From the NCBI GenBank assembly GCA_037074615.1, contig CM073563.1:14802501-14866500 (forward strand): DNA of 64,000 bases. Direction: 5' to 3'. Below, one piece after another: positions 10,700-22,647 of this stretch (position 1 is the first letter of the stretch; every line of letters starts with the position of its first letter). This stretch comes from Leucaena leucocephala. Lineage: Eukaryota > Streptophyta > Magnoliopsida > Fabales > Fabaceae. The position numbers and the translations under genes were made by a program. The notes below the pieces were generated by a model. The model had not been told where the DNA came from, ran no database searches, and saw only the letters and a list, made by a program, of their open reading frames with translations.

Positions 10700-12227
10700 T
10701 CACCCCAATCTCAACTTTTAATACGAATTCTATAACACCTGTTTTCCTTAAGATATGGGTCTATGTAGGTCACGGAAGGGTTATCCATTGTTTCAAGCTA
10801 CTTCTAGGCAAATGAAGCAAAACCTTGGCACTTTTCCCGACCATAATGAAAAGTCCCCACCAATATCAACATTGAATATTCATTCTAGAATGCCACATTC
10901 CTCAAGATATGGGTCCATATAGGTCACAAAAGGGTCATCAGTTGTTTCAAGGTAGTTTTACTCAAATGTAGCAAAATTATTGAACTTTACTTGTCTATAG
11001 TTGTAAGTCACCCCCAATCTCAACTTTCAATATGAGTTCTAGAATGTCACTTCTCCAAAGATGTGGGTCCATGCAGGTCACAAAGTGTCATCCATTTTTT
11101 CAAAGTACTTTTAGCAAAATGTAGCGAAACTCTGGCACTTTTCCTGACCATAATGGAAAGTCCCCGCCAATATCAACATTGAATATTCATTCTAGAATGC
11201 CACTTTTCTTAAGATATGGGTCCATATAGGTCACAAAAGAGTCCTCAATTGTTTCAAGGTAGTTTTACGCAAAAGTAGCAAAACTTTGGGACTTTACTTG
11301 TCTACAGTGATAACTCACCACCAATCGCAACCTTCAATGTGAGTTCTAGAACGTTACTTTTCTTAAGATGTGGGTCCATGTAGGTCGCAAAAGTGTCATC
11401 CATTTTTTCAAAGTAGTTTTAGGCAAAGTAGCGGAACTCTGGCACTTTTCTCGACCATACTGAAAAATCCCCCCAATCTCTACTTTGAGTATGCATTCTG
11501 GAATGCTACTTTCCTTAAGATATGGGTCTATATAGGTCACAAAAGAGTCATCAACTGTTTCAAGGTAGTTTTACGCAAATGTAGCGAAACTTTGGCACTT
11601 TACTTTTCTATAGTGATAACCTCACCCCAATCTCAACTTTTAATACGAATTCTATAACACCTATTTTCCTTAAGATATGGGTCCATGTAGGTCACGAAAG
11701 AGTTATCCATTGTTTCAAGGAACTTTTAGGTAAATGCAGCAAAACCTTGGCACTTTTCCCGACCATAATGAAAAGTCCCCACCAATATCAACATTGAATA
11801 TTCATTCTAGAATGCCACATTCCTCAAGATATGGGTCCATATAGGTCACAAAAGGGTCATCAGTTGTTTCTAGTTTGACTCAAATGGAGCAAAATTATTG
11901 AACTTGTCTATACTTGTAACTCACCCCCAATCTCAACTTTCAATATGAGTTCTAGAATGTCACTTCTCCAAAGATGTGGGTCCATGTAGGTCACAAAGTG
12001 TCATCCATTTTTTCAAAGTACTTTTAGGAAAATGTAGCGAAACTCTGGCACTTTTCCTGACCATAATGGAAATTCCCCACCAATATCAACATTGAACATT
12101 CATTCTAGAATGCCACTTTCCTTAAGATATGGGTCCATATAGGTCACAAGAGAGTCGTCAATTGTTCCAAGGTAGTTTTACGCAAATGTAGCAAAACTTT
12201 GGCACTTCACTTTTCTATAGTGATAAC
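10700..12227 (+). repeat. 10-mer HOR copy 8 (1528 bp)
   Basis: Complete a-j unit with AGCGGAAC in e. Visually indistinguishable from the preceding unit. Confidence 0.92.
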
Positions 12228-13755
12228 TCACCCCAATCTCAACTTTTAATACGAATTCTATAACACCTGTTTTCCTTAAGATATGGGTCTATGTAGGTCA
12301 CGGAAGGGTTATCCATTGTTTCAAGCTACTTCTAGGCAAATGAAGCAAAACCTTGGCACTTTTCCCTACCATAATGAAAAGTCCCCACCAATATCAACAT
12401 TGAATATTCATTCTAGAATGCCACATTCCTCAAGATATGGGTCCATATAGGTCACAAAAGGGTCATCAGTTGTTTCAAGGTAGTTTTACTCAAATGTAGC
12501 AAAATTATTGAACTTTACTTGTCTATAGTTGTAAGTCACCCCCAATCTCAACTTTCAATATGAGTTCTAGAATGTCACTTCTCCAAAGATGTGGGTCCAT
12601 GCAGGTCACAAAGTGTCATCCATTTTTTCAAAGTACTTTTAGCAAAATGTAGCGAAACTCTGGCACTTTTCCTGACCATAATGGAAAGTCCCCGCCAATA
12701 TCAACATTGAATATTCATTCTAGAATGCCACTTTTCTTAAGATATGGGTCCATATAGGTCACAAAAGAGTCCTCAATTGTTTCAAGGTAGTTTTACGCAA
12801 AAGTAGCAAAACTTTGGGACTTTACTTGTCTACAGTGATAACTCACCACCAATCGCAACCTTCAATGTGAGTTCTAGAACGTTACTTTTCTTAAGATGTG
12901 GGTCCATGTAGGTCGCAAAAGTGTCATCCATTTTTTCAAAGTAGTTTTAGGCAAAGTAGCAGAACTCTGGCACTTTTCTCGACCATACTGAAAAATCCCC
13001 CCAATCTCTACTTTGAGTATGCATTCTGGAATGCTACTTTCCTTAAGATATGGGTCTATATAGGTCACAAAAGAGTCATCAACTGTTTCAAGGTAGTTTT
13101 ACGCAAATGTAGCGAAACTTTGGCACTTTACTTTTCTATAGTGATAACCTCACCCCAATCTCAACTTTTAATACGAATTCTATAACACCTATTTTCCTTA
13201 AGATATGGGTCCATGTAGGTCACGAAAGAGTTATCCATTGTTTCAAGGAACTTTTAGGTAAATGCAGCAAAACCTTGGCACTTTTCCCGACCATAATGAA
13301 AAGTCCCCACCAATATCAACATTGAATATTCATTCTAGAATGCCACATTCCTCAAGATATGGGTCCATATAGGTCACAAAAGGGTCATCAGTTGTTTCTA
13401 GTTTGACTCAAATGGAGCAAAATTATTGAACTTGTCTATACTTGTAACTCACCCCCAATCTCAACTTTCAATATGAGTTCTAGAATGTCACTTCTCCAAA
13501 GATGTGGGTCCATGTAGGTCACAAAGTGTCATCCATTTTTTCAAAGTACTTTTAGGAAAATGTAGCGAAACTCTGGCACTTTTCCTGACCATAATGGAAA
13601 TTCCCCACCAATATCAACATTGAACATTCATTCTAGAATGCCACTTTCCTTAAGATATGGGTCCATATAGGTCACAAGGGAGTCGTCAATTGTTCCAAGG
13701 TAGTTTTACGCAAATGTAGCAAAACTTTGGCACTTCACTTTTCTATAGTGATAAC
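12228..13755 (+). repeat. 10-mer HOR copy 9 (1528 bp), super-period marker repeated
   Basis: Complete unit carrying CCCTACC in a (near 12364) and AGCAGAAC in e, like the unit at 7644. A private CACAAGGGAG occurs in j near 13675. It is the last regular 10-mer before the rearranged zone. Confidence 0.92.
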
Positions 13756-14677
13756 TCACCCCAATCTCAACTTTTAATACAAATTCTATAACACTTATTT
13801 TCCTTAAGATATGGGTCTATGTAGGTAACGGAAGAGTTATCCATTGTTTCAAGCTACTTCTAGGCAAATGAAGCAAAACCTTGGCACTTTTCCCGACCAT
13901 AATGAAAAGTCCCCACCAATATCAACATTGAATATTCATTCTAGAATGCCACATTCCTCAAGATATGGGTCCATATAGGTCACAAAAGGGTCATCAGTTG
14001 TTTCAAGGTAGTTTTACTCAAATGTAGCAAAATTATTGAACTTTACTTGTCCATAGTTGTAAGTCACCCCCAATCTCAACTTTCAATATGAGTTCTAGAA
14101 TGTCACTTCTCCAAAGATGTGGATCCATGCAGGTCACAAAGTGTCATCCATTTTTTCAAAGTACTTTTAGCAAAATGTAGCGGAACTCTGGCACTTTTCC
14201 TGACCATAATGGAAAGTCCCCACCAATATCAACATTGAATATTCATTCTAGAATGCCACTTTGCTTAAGATATGGGTCCATATAGGTCACAAAAGAGTCC
14301 TCAATTGTTTCAAGGTAGTTTTACGCAAAAGTAGCAAAACTTTGGGACTTTACTTGTCTATAGTGATAACTCACCCCCAATCGCAACCTTCAATGTGAGT
14401 TCTAGAACGTTACTTTTCTTAAGATGTGGGTCCATGTAGGTCACAAAGTGTCATCCATTTTTTCAAAGTACTTTTCGGAAAATGTAGCGAAACTCTGGCA
14501 CTTTTCCTGACCATAATGGAAATTCCCCACCAATATCAACATTGAACATTCATTCTAGAATGCCACTTTCCTTAAGATATGGGTCCATATAGGTCACAAG
14601 AGAGTCGTCAATTGTTCCAAGGTAGTTTTACGCAAATGTAGCAAAACTTTGGCACTTCACTTTTCTATAGTGATAAC
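13756..14677 (+). repeat. 6-mer HOR a-b-c-d-e/i-j (922 bp)
   Basis: Monomer e (CAATCGCAACC, GTTCTAGAACG) turns into i (CACAAAGTGTC, TTTTCGGAAAATG, GGAAATTCC) within or just after the GGGTCCATGTAGGTC core near 14430-14445. This removes four monomers' worth of sequence. Linked private markers are ACAAATTC, ACACTTATTTTCC and GTAGGTAACGG in a, TCCATAGTTG in b, and GGATCCATGC in c. Confidence 0.9.
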
Positions 14678-15599
14678 TCACCCCAATCTCAACTTTTAAT
14701 ACGAATTCTATAACACCTATTTTCCTTAAGATATGGGTCTATGTAGGTCACGGAAGAGTTATCCATTGTTTCAAGCTACTTCTAGGCAAATGAAGCAAAA
14801 CCTTGGCACTTTTCCCGACCATAATGAAAAGTCCCCACCAATATCAACATTGAATATTCATTCTAGAATGCCACATTAATCAAGATATGGGTCCATATAG
14901 GTCACAAAAGGGTCATCAGTTGTTTCAAGGTAGTTTTACTCAAATGTAGCAAAATTATTGAACTTTACTTGTCTATAGTTGTAAGTCACCCCCAATCTCA
15001 ACTTTCAATATGAGTTCTAGAATGTCACTTCTCCAAAGATGTGGGTCCATGCAGGTCACAAAGTGTCATCCATTTTTTCAAAGTACTTTTAGCAAAATGT
15101 AGCGAAACTCTGGCACTTTTCCTGACCATAATGGAAAGTCCCTGCCAATATCAACATTGAATATTCATTCTAGAATGCCACTTTGCTTAAGATATGGGTC
15201 CATATAGGTCACAAAAGAGTCCTCAATTGTTTCAAGGTAGTTTTACGTAAAAGTAGCAAAACTTTGGGACTTTACTTGTCTACAGTGAGAACTCACCCCC
15301 AATCGCAACCTTCAATGTGAGTTCTAGAACGTTACTTTTCTTAAGATGTGGGTCCATGTAGGTCGCAAAAGTGTCATCCATTTTTTCAAAGTAGTTTTAG
15401 GCAAAGTAGCGGAACTCTGGCACTTTTCTCGACCATACTGAAAAATCCCCCCAATCTCTACTTTGAGTATGCGTTCTGGAATGCTACTTTCCTTAAGATA
15501 TGGGTCTATATGGGTCGCAAAAGAGTCATCAACTGTTTCAAGGTAGTTTTACGCAAATGTAGCGAAACTTTGGCACTTCACTTTTCTATAGTGATAACC
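14678..15599 (+). repeat. 6-mer HOR a-b-c-d-e-f (922 bp)
   Basis: After f the array returns directly to an a monomer, so g-h-i-j are absent (a g/a exchange). Private changes are CACATTAATCAAG in b near 14875 and a TATGGGTCGC core in f. This 6-mer has no counterpart in the duplicated copy at 19.9-22.6 kb. Confidence 0.9.
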
Positions 15600-16521
15600 T
15601 CACCCCAATCTCAACTTTTAATACGAATTCTATAACACCTATTTTCCTTAAGATATGGGTCTATGTAGGTCACGGAAGAGTTATCCATTGTTTCAAGCTA
15701 CTTCTAGGCAAATGAAGCAAAACCTTGGCACTTTTCCCGACCATAATGAAAAGTCCCCACCAATATCAACATTGAATATTCATTCTAGAATGCCACATTC
15801 CTCAAGGTATGGGTCCATATAGGTCACAAAAGGGTCATCAGTTGTTTCAAGGTAGTTTTACTCAAATGTAGCAAAATTATTGAACTTTACTTGTCTATAG
15901 TTGTAAGTCACCCCCAATCTCAACTTTCAATATGAGTTCTAGAATGTCACTTCTCCAAAGATGTGGGTCCATGCAGGTCACAAAGTGTCATCCATTTTTT
16001 CAAAGTACTTTTAGCAAAATGTAGCGAAACTCTGGCACTTTTCCTGACCATAATGGAAAGTCCCTGCCAATATCAACATTGAATATTCATTCTAGAATGC
16101 CACTTTGCTTAAGATATGGGTCCATATATGTCACAAAAGAGTCCTCAATTGTTTCAAGGTAGTTTTACGCAAAAGTAGCAAAACTTTGGGACTTTACTTG
16201 TCTACTGTGAGAACTCACCCCCAATCGCAACCTTCAATGTGAGTTCTAGAACGTTACTTTTCTTAAGATGTGGGTCCATGTAGGTCGCAAAAGTGTCATC
16301 CATTTTTTCAAAGTAGTTTTAGGCAAAGTAGCGGAACTCTGGCACTTTTCTCGACCATACTGAAAAATCCCCCCAATCTCTACTTTGAGTATGCATTCTG
16401 GAATGCTACTTTCCTTAAGATATGGGTCTATATGGGTCACAAAAGAGTCATCAACTGTTTCAAGGTAGTTTTACGCAAATGTAGTGAAACTTTGGCACTT
16501 CACATTTCTATAGTGATAACC
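15600..16521 (+). repeat. 6-mer HOR a-b-c-d-e-f (922 bp)
   Basis: Same architecture as the preceding 6-mer. Linked markers are CCATATATGTC in d near 16127, CTACTGTGAG, AGTGAAAC and CACATTTC in f. All recur in the unit starting at 20805, showing the two are duplicates. Confidence 0.9.
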
Positions 16522-17442
16522 TCACCCCAATCTCAACTTTTAATACGAATTCTATAACACCTATTTTCCTTAAGATATGGGTCTATGTAGGTCACGGAAG
16601 AGTTATCCATTGTTTCAAGCTACTTCTAGGCAAATGAAGCAAAACCTTGGCACTTTTCCCGACCATAATGAAAAGTCCCCACCAATATCAACATTGAATA
16701 TTCATTCTAGAATGCCACATTCCTCAAGGTATGGGTCCATATAGGTCACAAAAGGGTCATCAGTTGTTTCAAGGTAGTTTTACTCAAATGTAGCAAAATT
16801 ATTGAACTTTACTTGTCTATAGTTGTAAGTCACCCCCAATCTCAACTTTCAATATGAGTTCTAGAATGTCACTTCTCCAAAGATGTGGGTCCATGCAGGT
16901 CACAAAGTGTCATCCATTTTTTCAAAGTACTTTTAGCAAAATGTAGCGAAACTCTGGCACTTTTCCTGACCATAATGGAAAGTCCCTGCCAATATCAACA
17001 TTGAATATTCATTCTAGAATGCCACTTTGCTTAAGATATGGGTCCATATAGGTCACAAAAGAGTCCTCAATTGTTTCAAGGTAGTTTTACGCAAAAGTAG
17101 CAAAACTTTGGGACTTTACTTGTCTACAGTGAGAACTCACCCCCAATCGCAACCTTCAATGTGAGTTCTAGAACGTTACTTTTCTTAAGATGTGGGTCCA
17201 TGTAGGTCGCAAAAGTGTCATCCATTTTTTCAAAGTAGTTTTAGGCAAAGTAGCGGAACTCTGGCACTTTTCTCAACCATACTAAAAAATCCCCCCAATC
17301 TCTACTTTGAGTATGCGTTCTGGAATGCTACTTTCCTTAAGATATGGGTCCATATAGGTCACAAGAGAGTCGTCAATTGTTCCAAGGTAGTTTTACGCAA
17401 ATGTAGCAAAACTTTGGCACTTCACTTTTCTATAGTGATAAC
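16522..17442 (+). repeat. 6-mer HOR a-b-c-d-e-f/j (921 bp)
   Basis: Monomer f (CTTTGAGTATG, GTTCTGGAATG) becomes j (CACAAGAGAGTCGTC) within the CTTAAGATATGGGTC core near 17340-17355. Monomer e has CATACTAAAAAATCC. The same hybrid recurs in the unit at 21727. Confidence 0.9.
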
Positions 17443-19883
17443 TCACCCTAATCTCAACTTTTAATACGAATTCTATAACACCTGTTTTCCTTAAGATATG
17501 GGTCTATGTAGGTCACGGAAGGGTTATCCATTGTTTCAAGCTACTTCTAGGAAAATGAAGCAAAACCTTGGCACTTTTCCCGACCATAATGAAAAGTCCC
17601 CACCAATATCAACATTGAATATTCATTCTAGAATGCCACATTCCTCAAGATATGGGTCCATATAGGTCACAAAAGGGTCATCAGTTGTTTCAAGGTAGTT
17701 TTACTCAAATGTAGCAAAATTATTGAACTTTACTTGTCTATAGTTGTAAGTCACCCCCAATCTCAACTTTCAATATGAGTTCTAGAATGTCACTTCTCCA
17801 AAGATGTGGGTCCATGCAGGTCACAAAGTGTCATCCATTTTTTCAAAGTACTTTTAGCAAAATGTAGCGAAACTCTGGCACTTTTCCTGACCATAATGGA
17901 AAGTCCCCGCCAATATCAACATTGAATATTCATTCTAGAATGCCACTTTTCTTAAGATATGGGTCCATATAGGTCACAAAAGAGTCCTCAATTGTTTCAA
18001 GGTAGTTTTACGCAAAAGTAGCAAAACTTTGGGACTTTACTTGTCTACAGTGATAACTCACCACCAATCGCAACCTTCAATGTGAGTTCTAGAACGTTAC
18101 TTTTCTTAAGATGTGGGTCCATGTAGGTCGCAAAAGTGTCATCCATTTTTTCAAAGTAGTTTTAGGCAAAGTAGCGGAACTCTGGCACTTTTCTCGACCA
18201 TACTGAAAAATCCCCCCAATCTCTACTTTGAGTATGCATTCTGGAATGCTACTTTCCTTAAGATATGGGTCTATATAGGTCACAAAAGAGTCATCAACTG
18301 TTTCAAGGTAGTTTTACGCAAATGTAGCGAAACTTTGGCACTTTACTTTTCTATAGTGATAACCTCACCCCAATCTCAACTTTTAATACGAATTCTATAA
18401 CACCTATTTTCCTTAAGATATGGGTCCATGTAGGTCACGAAAGAGTTATCCATTATTTCAAGGAACTTTTAGGTAAATGCAGCAAAACCTTGGCACTTTT
18501 CCCGACCATAATGAAAAGTCCCCACCAATATCAACATTGAATATTCATTCTAGAATGCCACATTCCTCAAGATATGGGTCCATATAGGTCACAAAAGGGT
18601 CATCAGTTGTTTCTAGTTTGACTCAAATGGAGCAAAATTATTGAACTTGTCTATACTTGTAACTCACCCCCAATCTCAACTTTCAATATGAGTTCTAGAA
18701 TGTCACTTCTCCAAAGATGTGGGTCCATGTAGGTCACAAAGTGTCATCCATTTTTTCAAAGTACTTTTAGCAAAATGTAGCGAAACTCTGGCACTTTTCC
18801 TGACCATAATGGAAAGTCCCCGCCAATATCAACATTGAATATTCATTCTAGAATGCCACTTTTCTTAAGATATGGGTCCATATAGGTCACAAAAGAGTCC
18901 TCAATTGTTTCAAGGTAGTTTTACGCAAAAGTAGCAAAACTTTGGGACTTTACTTGTCTACAGTGATAACTCACCACCAATCGCAACCTTCAATGTGAGT
19001 TCTAGAACGTTACTTTTCTTAAGATGTGGGTCCATGTAGGTCGCAAAAGTGTCATCCATTTTTTCAAAGTAGTTTTAGGCAAAGTAGCGGAACTCTGGCA
19101 CTTTTCTCGACCATACTGAAAAATCCCCCCAATCTCTACTTTGAGTATGCATTCTGGAATGCTACTTTCCTTAAGATATGGGTCTATATAGGTCACAAAA
19201 GAGTCATCAACTGTTTCAAGGTAGTTTTACGCAAATGTAGCGAAACTTTGGCACTTTACTTTTCTATAGTGATAACCTCACCCCAATCTCAACTTTTAAT
19301 ACGAATTCTATAACACCTATTTTCCTTAAGATATGGGTCCATGTAGGTCACGAAAGAGTTATCCATTGTTTCAAGGAACTTTTAGGTAAATGCAGCAAAA
19401 CCTTGGCACTTTTCCCGACCATAATGAAAAGTCCCCACCAATATCAACATTGAATATTCATTCTAGAATGCCACATTCCTCAAGATATGGGTCCATATAG
19501 GTCACAAAAGGGTCATCAGTTGTTTCTAGTTTGACTCAAATGGAGCAAAATTATTGAACTTGTCTATACTTGTAACTCACCCCCAATCTCAACTTTCAAT
19601 ATGAGTTCTAGAATGTCACTTCTCCAAAGATGTGGGTCCATGTAGGTCACAAAGTGTCATCCATTTTTTCAAAGTACTTTTAGGAAAATGTAGCGAAACT
19701 CTGGCACTTTTCCTGACCATAATGGAAATTCCCCACCAATATCAACATTGAACATTCATTCTAGAATGCCACTTTCCTTAAGATATGGGTCCATATAGGT
19801 CACAAGAGAGTCGTCAATTGTTCCAAGGTAGTTTTACGCAAATGTAGCAAAACTTTGGCACTTCACTTTTCTATAGTGATAAC
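17443..19883 (+). repeat. 16-mer unit (2441 bp): 10-mer plus embedded 6-mer
   Basis: Monomer order is a-b-c-d-e-f-g-h-i/c-d-e-f-g-h-i-j. The recombinant monomer near 18.66-18.82 kb has i's GTCCATGTAGG followed by c's TTTTAGCAAAATG and GAAAGTCCCCGCC, so the array steps back by four monomer positions and repeats d-h. Its two e monomers are 913 bp apart. The architecture recurs at 60204-62642 with a different crossover point. Confidence 0.88.
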
Positions 19884-20804
19884 TCACCCCAATCTCAACT
19901 TTTAATACAAATTCTATAACACGTATTTTCCTTAAGATATGGGTCTATGTAGGTAACGGAAGAGTTATCCATTGTTTCAAGCTACTTCTAGGCAAATGAA
20001 GCAAAACCTTGGCACTTTTCCCGACCATAATGAAAAGTCCCCACCAATATCAACAGTGAATATTCATTCTAGAATGCCACATTCCTCAAGATATGGGTCC
20101 ATATAGGTCACAAAAGGGTCATCAGTTGTTTCAAGGTAGTTTTACTCAAATGTAGCAAAATTATTGAACTTTACTTGTCCATAGTTGTAAGTCACCCCCA
20201 ATCTCAACTTTCAATATGAGTTCTAGAATGTCACTTCTCCAAAGATGTGGATCCATGCAGGTCACAAAGTGTCATCCATTTTTTCAAAGTACTTTTAGCA
20301 AAATGTAGCGGAACTCTGGCACTTTTCCTGACCATAATGGAAAGTCCCCACCAATATCAACATTGAATATTCATTCTAGAATGCCACTTTGCTTAAGATA
20401 TGGGTCCATATAGGTCACAAAAGAGTCCTCAATTGTTTCAAGGTAGTTTTACGCAAAAGTAGCAAAACTTTGGGACTTTACTTGTCTATAGTGATAACTC
20501 ACCCCCAATCGCAACCTTCAATGTGAGTTCTAGAACGTTACTTTTCTTAAGATGTGGGTCCATGTAGGTCACAAAGTGTCATCCATTTTTTCAAAGTAGT
20601 TTTAGGCAAAGTAGCGGAACTCTGGCACTTTTCCTGACCATAATGGAAATTCCCCACCAATATCAACATTGAACATTCATTCTAGAATGCCACTTTCCTT
20701 AAGATATGGGTCCATATAGGTCACAAGAGAGTCGTCAATTGTTCCAAGGTAGTTTTACGCAAATGTAGCAAAACTTTGGCACTTCACTTTTCTATAGTGA
20801 TAAC
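19884..20804 (+). repeat. 6-mer HOR a-b-c-d-e/i-j with patchy junction (921 bp)
   Basis: Duplicate of the 13756 unit: it shares ACAAATTC, GTAGGTAACGG, TCCATAGTTG and GGATCCATGC. The e/i monomer is a mosaic: e up to the core, i-like GTCACAAAGTGTC, e-like TAGGCAAAGTAGCGGAAC, then i-like TTCCTGACC and GGAAATTCC. A private CAACAGTGAATATTC occurs in b near 20055. Confidence 0.9.
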
Positions 20805-21726
20805 TCACCCCAATCTCAACTTTTAATACGAATTCTATAACACCTATTTTCCTTAAGATATGGGTCTATGTAGGTCACGGAAGAGTTATCCATTGTTTCA
20901 AGCTACTTCTAGGCAAATGAAGCAAAACCTTGGCACTTTTCCCGACCATAATGAAAAGTCCCCACCAATATCAACATTGAATATTCATTCTAGAATGCCA
21001 CATTCCTCAAGGTATGGGTCCATATAGGTCACAAAAGGGTCATCAGTTGTTTCAAGGTAGTTTTACTCAAATGTAGCAAAATTATTGAACTTTACTTGTC
21101 TATAGTTGTAAGTCACCCCCAATCTCAACTTTCAATATGAGTTCTAGAATGTCACTTCTCCAAAGATGTGGGTCCATGCAGGTCACAAAGTGTCATCCAT
21201 TTTTTCAAAGTACTTTTAGCAAAATGTAGCGAAACTCTGGCACTTTTCCTGACCATAATGGAAAGTCCCTGCCAATATCAACATTGAATATTCATTCTAG
21301 AATGCCACTTTGCTTAAGATATGGGTCCATATATGTCACAAAAGAGTCCTCAATTGTTTCAAGGTAGTTTTACGCAAAAGTAGCAAAACTTTGGGACTTT
21401 ACTTGTCTACTGTGAGAACTCACCCCCAATCGCAACCTTCAATGTGAGTTCTAGAACGTTACTTTTCTTAAGATGTGGGTCCATGTAGGTCGCAAAAGTG
21501 TCATCCATTTTTTCAAAGTAGTTTTAGGCAAAGTAGCGGAACTCTGGCACTTTTCTCGACCATACTGAAAAATCCCCCCAATCTCTACTTTGAGTATGCG
21601 TTCTGGAATGCTACTTTCCTTAAGATATGGGTCTATATGGGTCACAAAAGAGTCATCAACTGTTTCAAGGTAGTTTTACGCAAATGTAGTGAAACTTTGG
21701 CACTTCACATTTCTATAGTGATAACC
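20805..21726 (+). repeat. 6-mer HOR a-b-c-d-e-f (922 bp)
   Basis: Duplicate of the 15600 unit, with CCATATATGTC, CTACTGTGAG, AGTGAAAC and CACATTTC at matching offsets. In e-f it has GTATGCGTTCTGG where the partner has GTATGCATTCTGG. Confidence 0.9.
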
Positions 21727-22647
21727 TCACCCCAATCTCAACTTTTAATACGAATTCTATAACACCTATTTTCCTTAAGATATGGGTCTATGTAGGTCAC
21801 GGAAGAGTTATCCATTGTTTCAAGCTACTTCTAGGCAAATGAAGCAAAACCTTGGCACTTTTCCCGACCATAATGAAAAGTCCCCACCAATATCAACATT
21901 GAATATTCATTCTAGAATGCCACATTCCTCAAGGTATGGGTCCATATAGGTCACAAAAGGGTCATCAGTTGTTTCAAGGTAGTTTTACTCAAATGTAGCA
22001 AAATTATTGAACTTTACTTGTCTATAGTTGTAAGTCACCCCCAATCTCAACTTTCAATATGAGTTCTAGAATGTCACTTCTCCAAAGATGTGGGTCCATG
22101 CAGGTCACAAAGTGTCATCCATTTTTTCAAAGTACTTTTAGCAAAATGTAGCGAAACTCTGGCACTTTTCCTGACCATAATGGAAAGTCCCTGCCAATAT
22201 CAACATTGAATATTCATTCTAGAATGCCACTTTGCTTAAGATATGGGTCCATATAGGTCACAAAAGAGTCCTCAATTGTTTCAAGGTAGTTTTACGCAAA
22301 AGTAGCAAAACTTTGGGACTTTACTTGTCTACAGTGAGAACTCACCCCCAATCGCAACCTTCAATGTGAGTTCTAGAACGTTACTTTTCTTAAGATGTGG
22401 GTCCATGTAGGTCGCAAAAGTGTCATCCATTTTTTCAAAGTAGTTTTAGGCAAAGTAGCGGAACTCTGGCACTTTTCTCAACCATACTAAAAAATCCCCC
22501 CAATCTCTACTTTGAGTATGCGTTCTGGAATGCTACTTTCCTTAAGATATGGGTCCATATAGGTCACAAGAGAGTCGTCAATTGTTCCAAGGTAGTTTTA
22601 CGCAAATGTAGCGAAACTTTGGCACTTCACTTTTCTATAGTGATAAC
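21727..22647 (+). repeat. 6-mer HOR a-b-c-d-e-f/j (921 bp)
   Basis: Duplicate of the 16522 unit, with the same f/j hybrid and CATACTAAAAAATCC. It differs by GTAGCGAAAC in the hybrid and CACCCCAATC at the end, where the partner has GTAGCAAAAC and CACCCTAATC. Confidence 0.9.

Larger units (their letters stand above)
7644..12227 (+). repeat. Three-HOR super-period (4584 bp)
   Basis: The linked CCCTACC and AGCAGAAC markers at 7644-9171 recur exactly 4584 bp (three times 1528) further on, at 12228-13755, with two unmarked units between. The next cycle is cut off by the rearranged zone, so only one full period is visible. Confidence 0.65.
13756..22647 (+). repeat. Large tandem duplication within the rearranged zone
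   Basis: Unit order 13756, 15600 and 16522 is repeated as 19884, 20805 and 21727, each pair sharing several private substitutions and the same hybrid monomers. Distances are 6128 bp for the first pair and 5205 bp for the others; the shortfall equals one 6-mer (the 14678 unit), absent from the second copy. The 17443 unit separates the copies and also begins like the 22648 unit. Confidence 0.85.
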
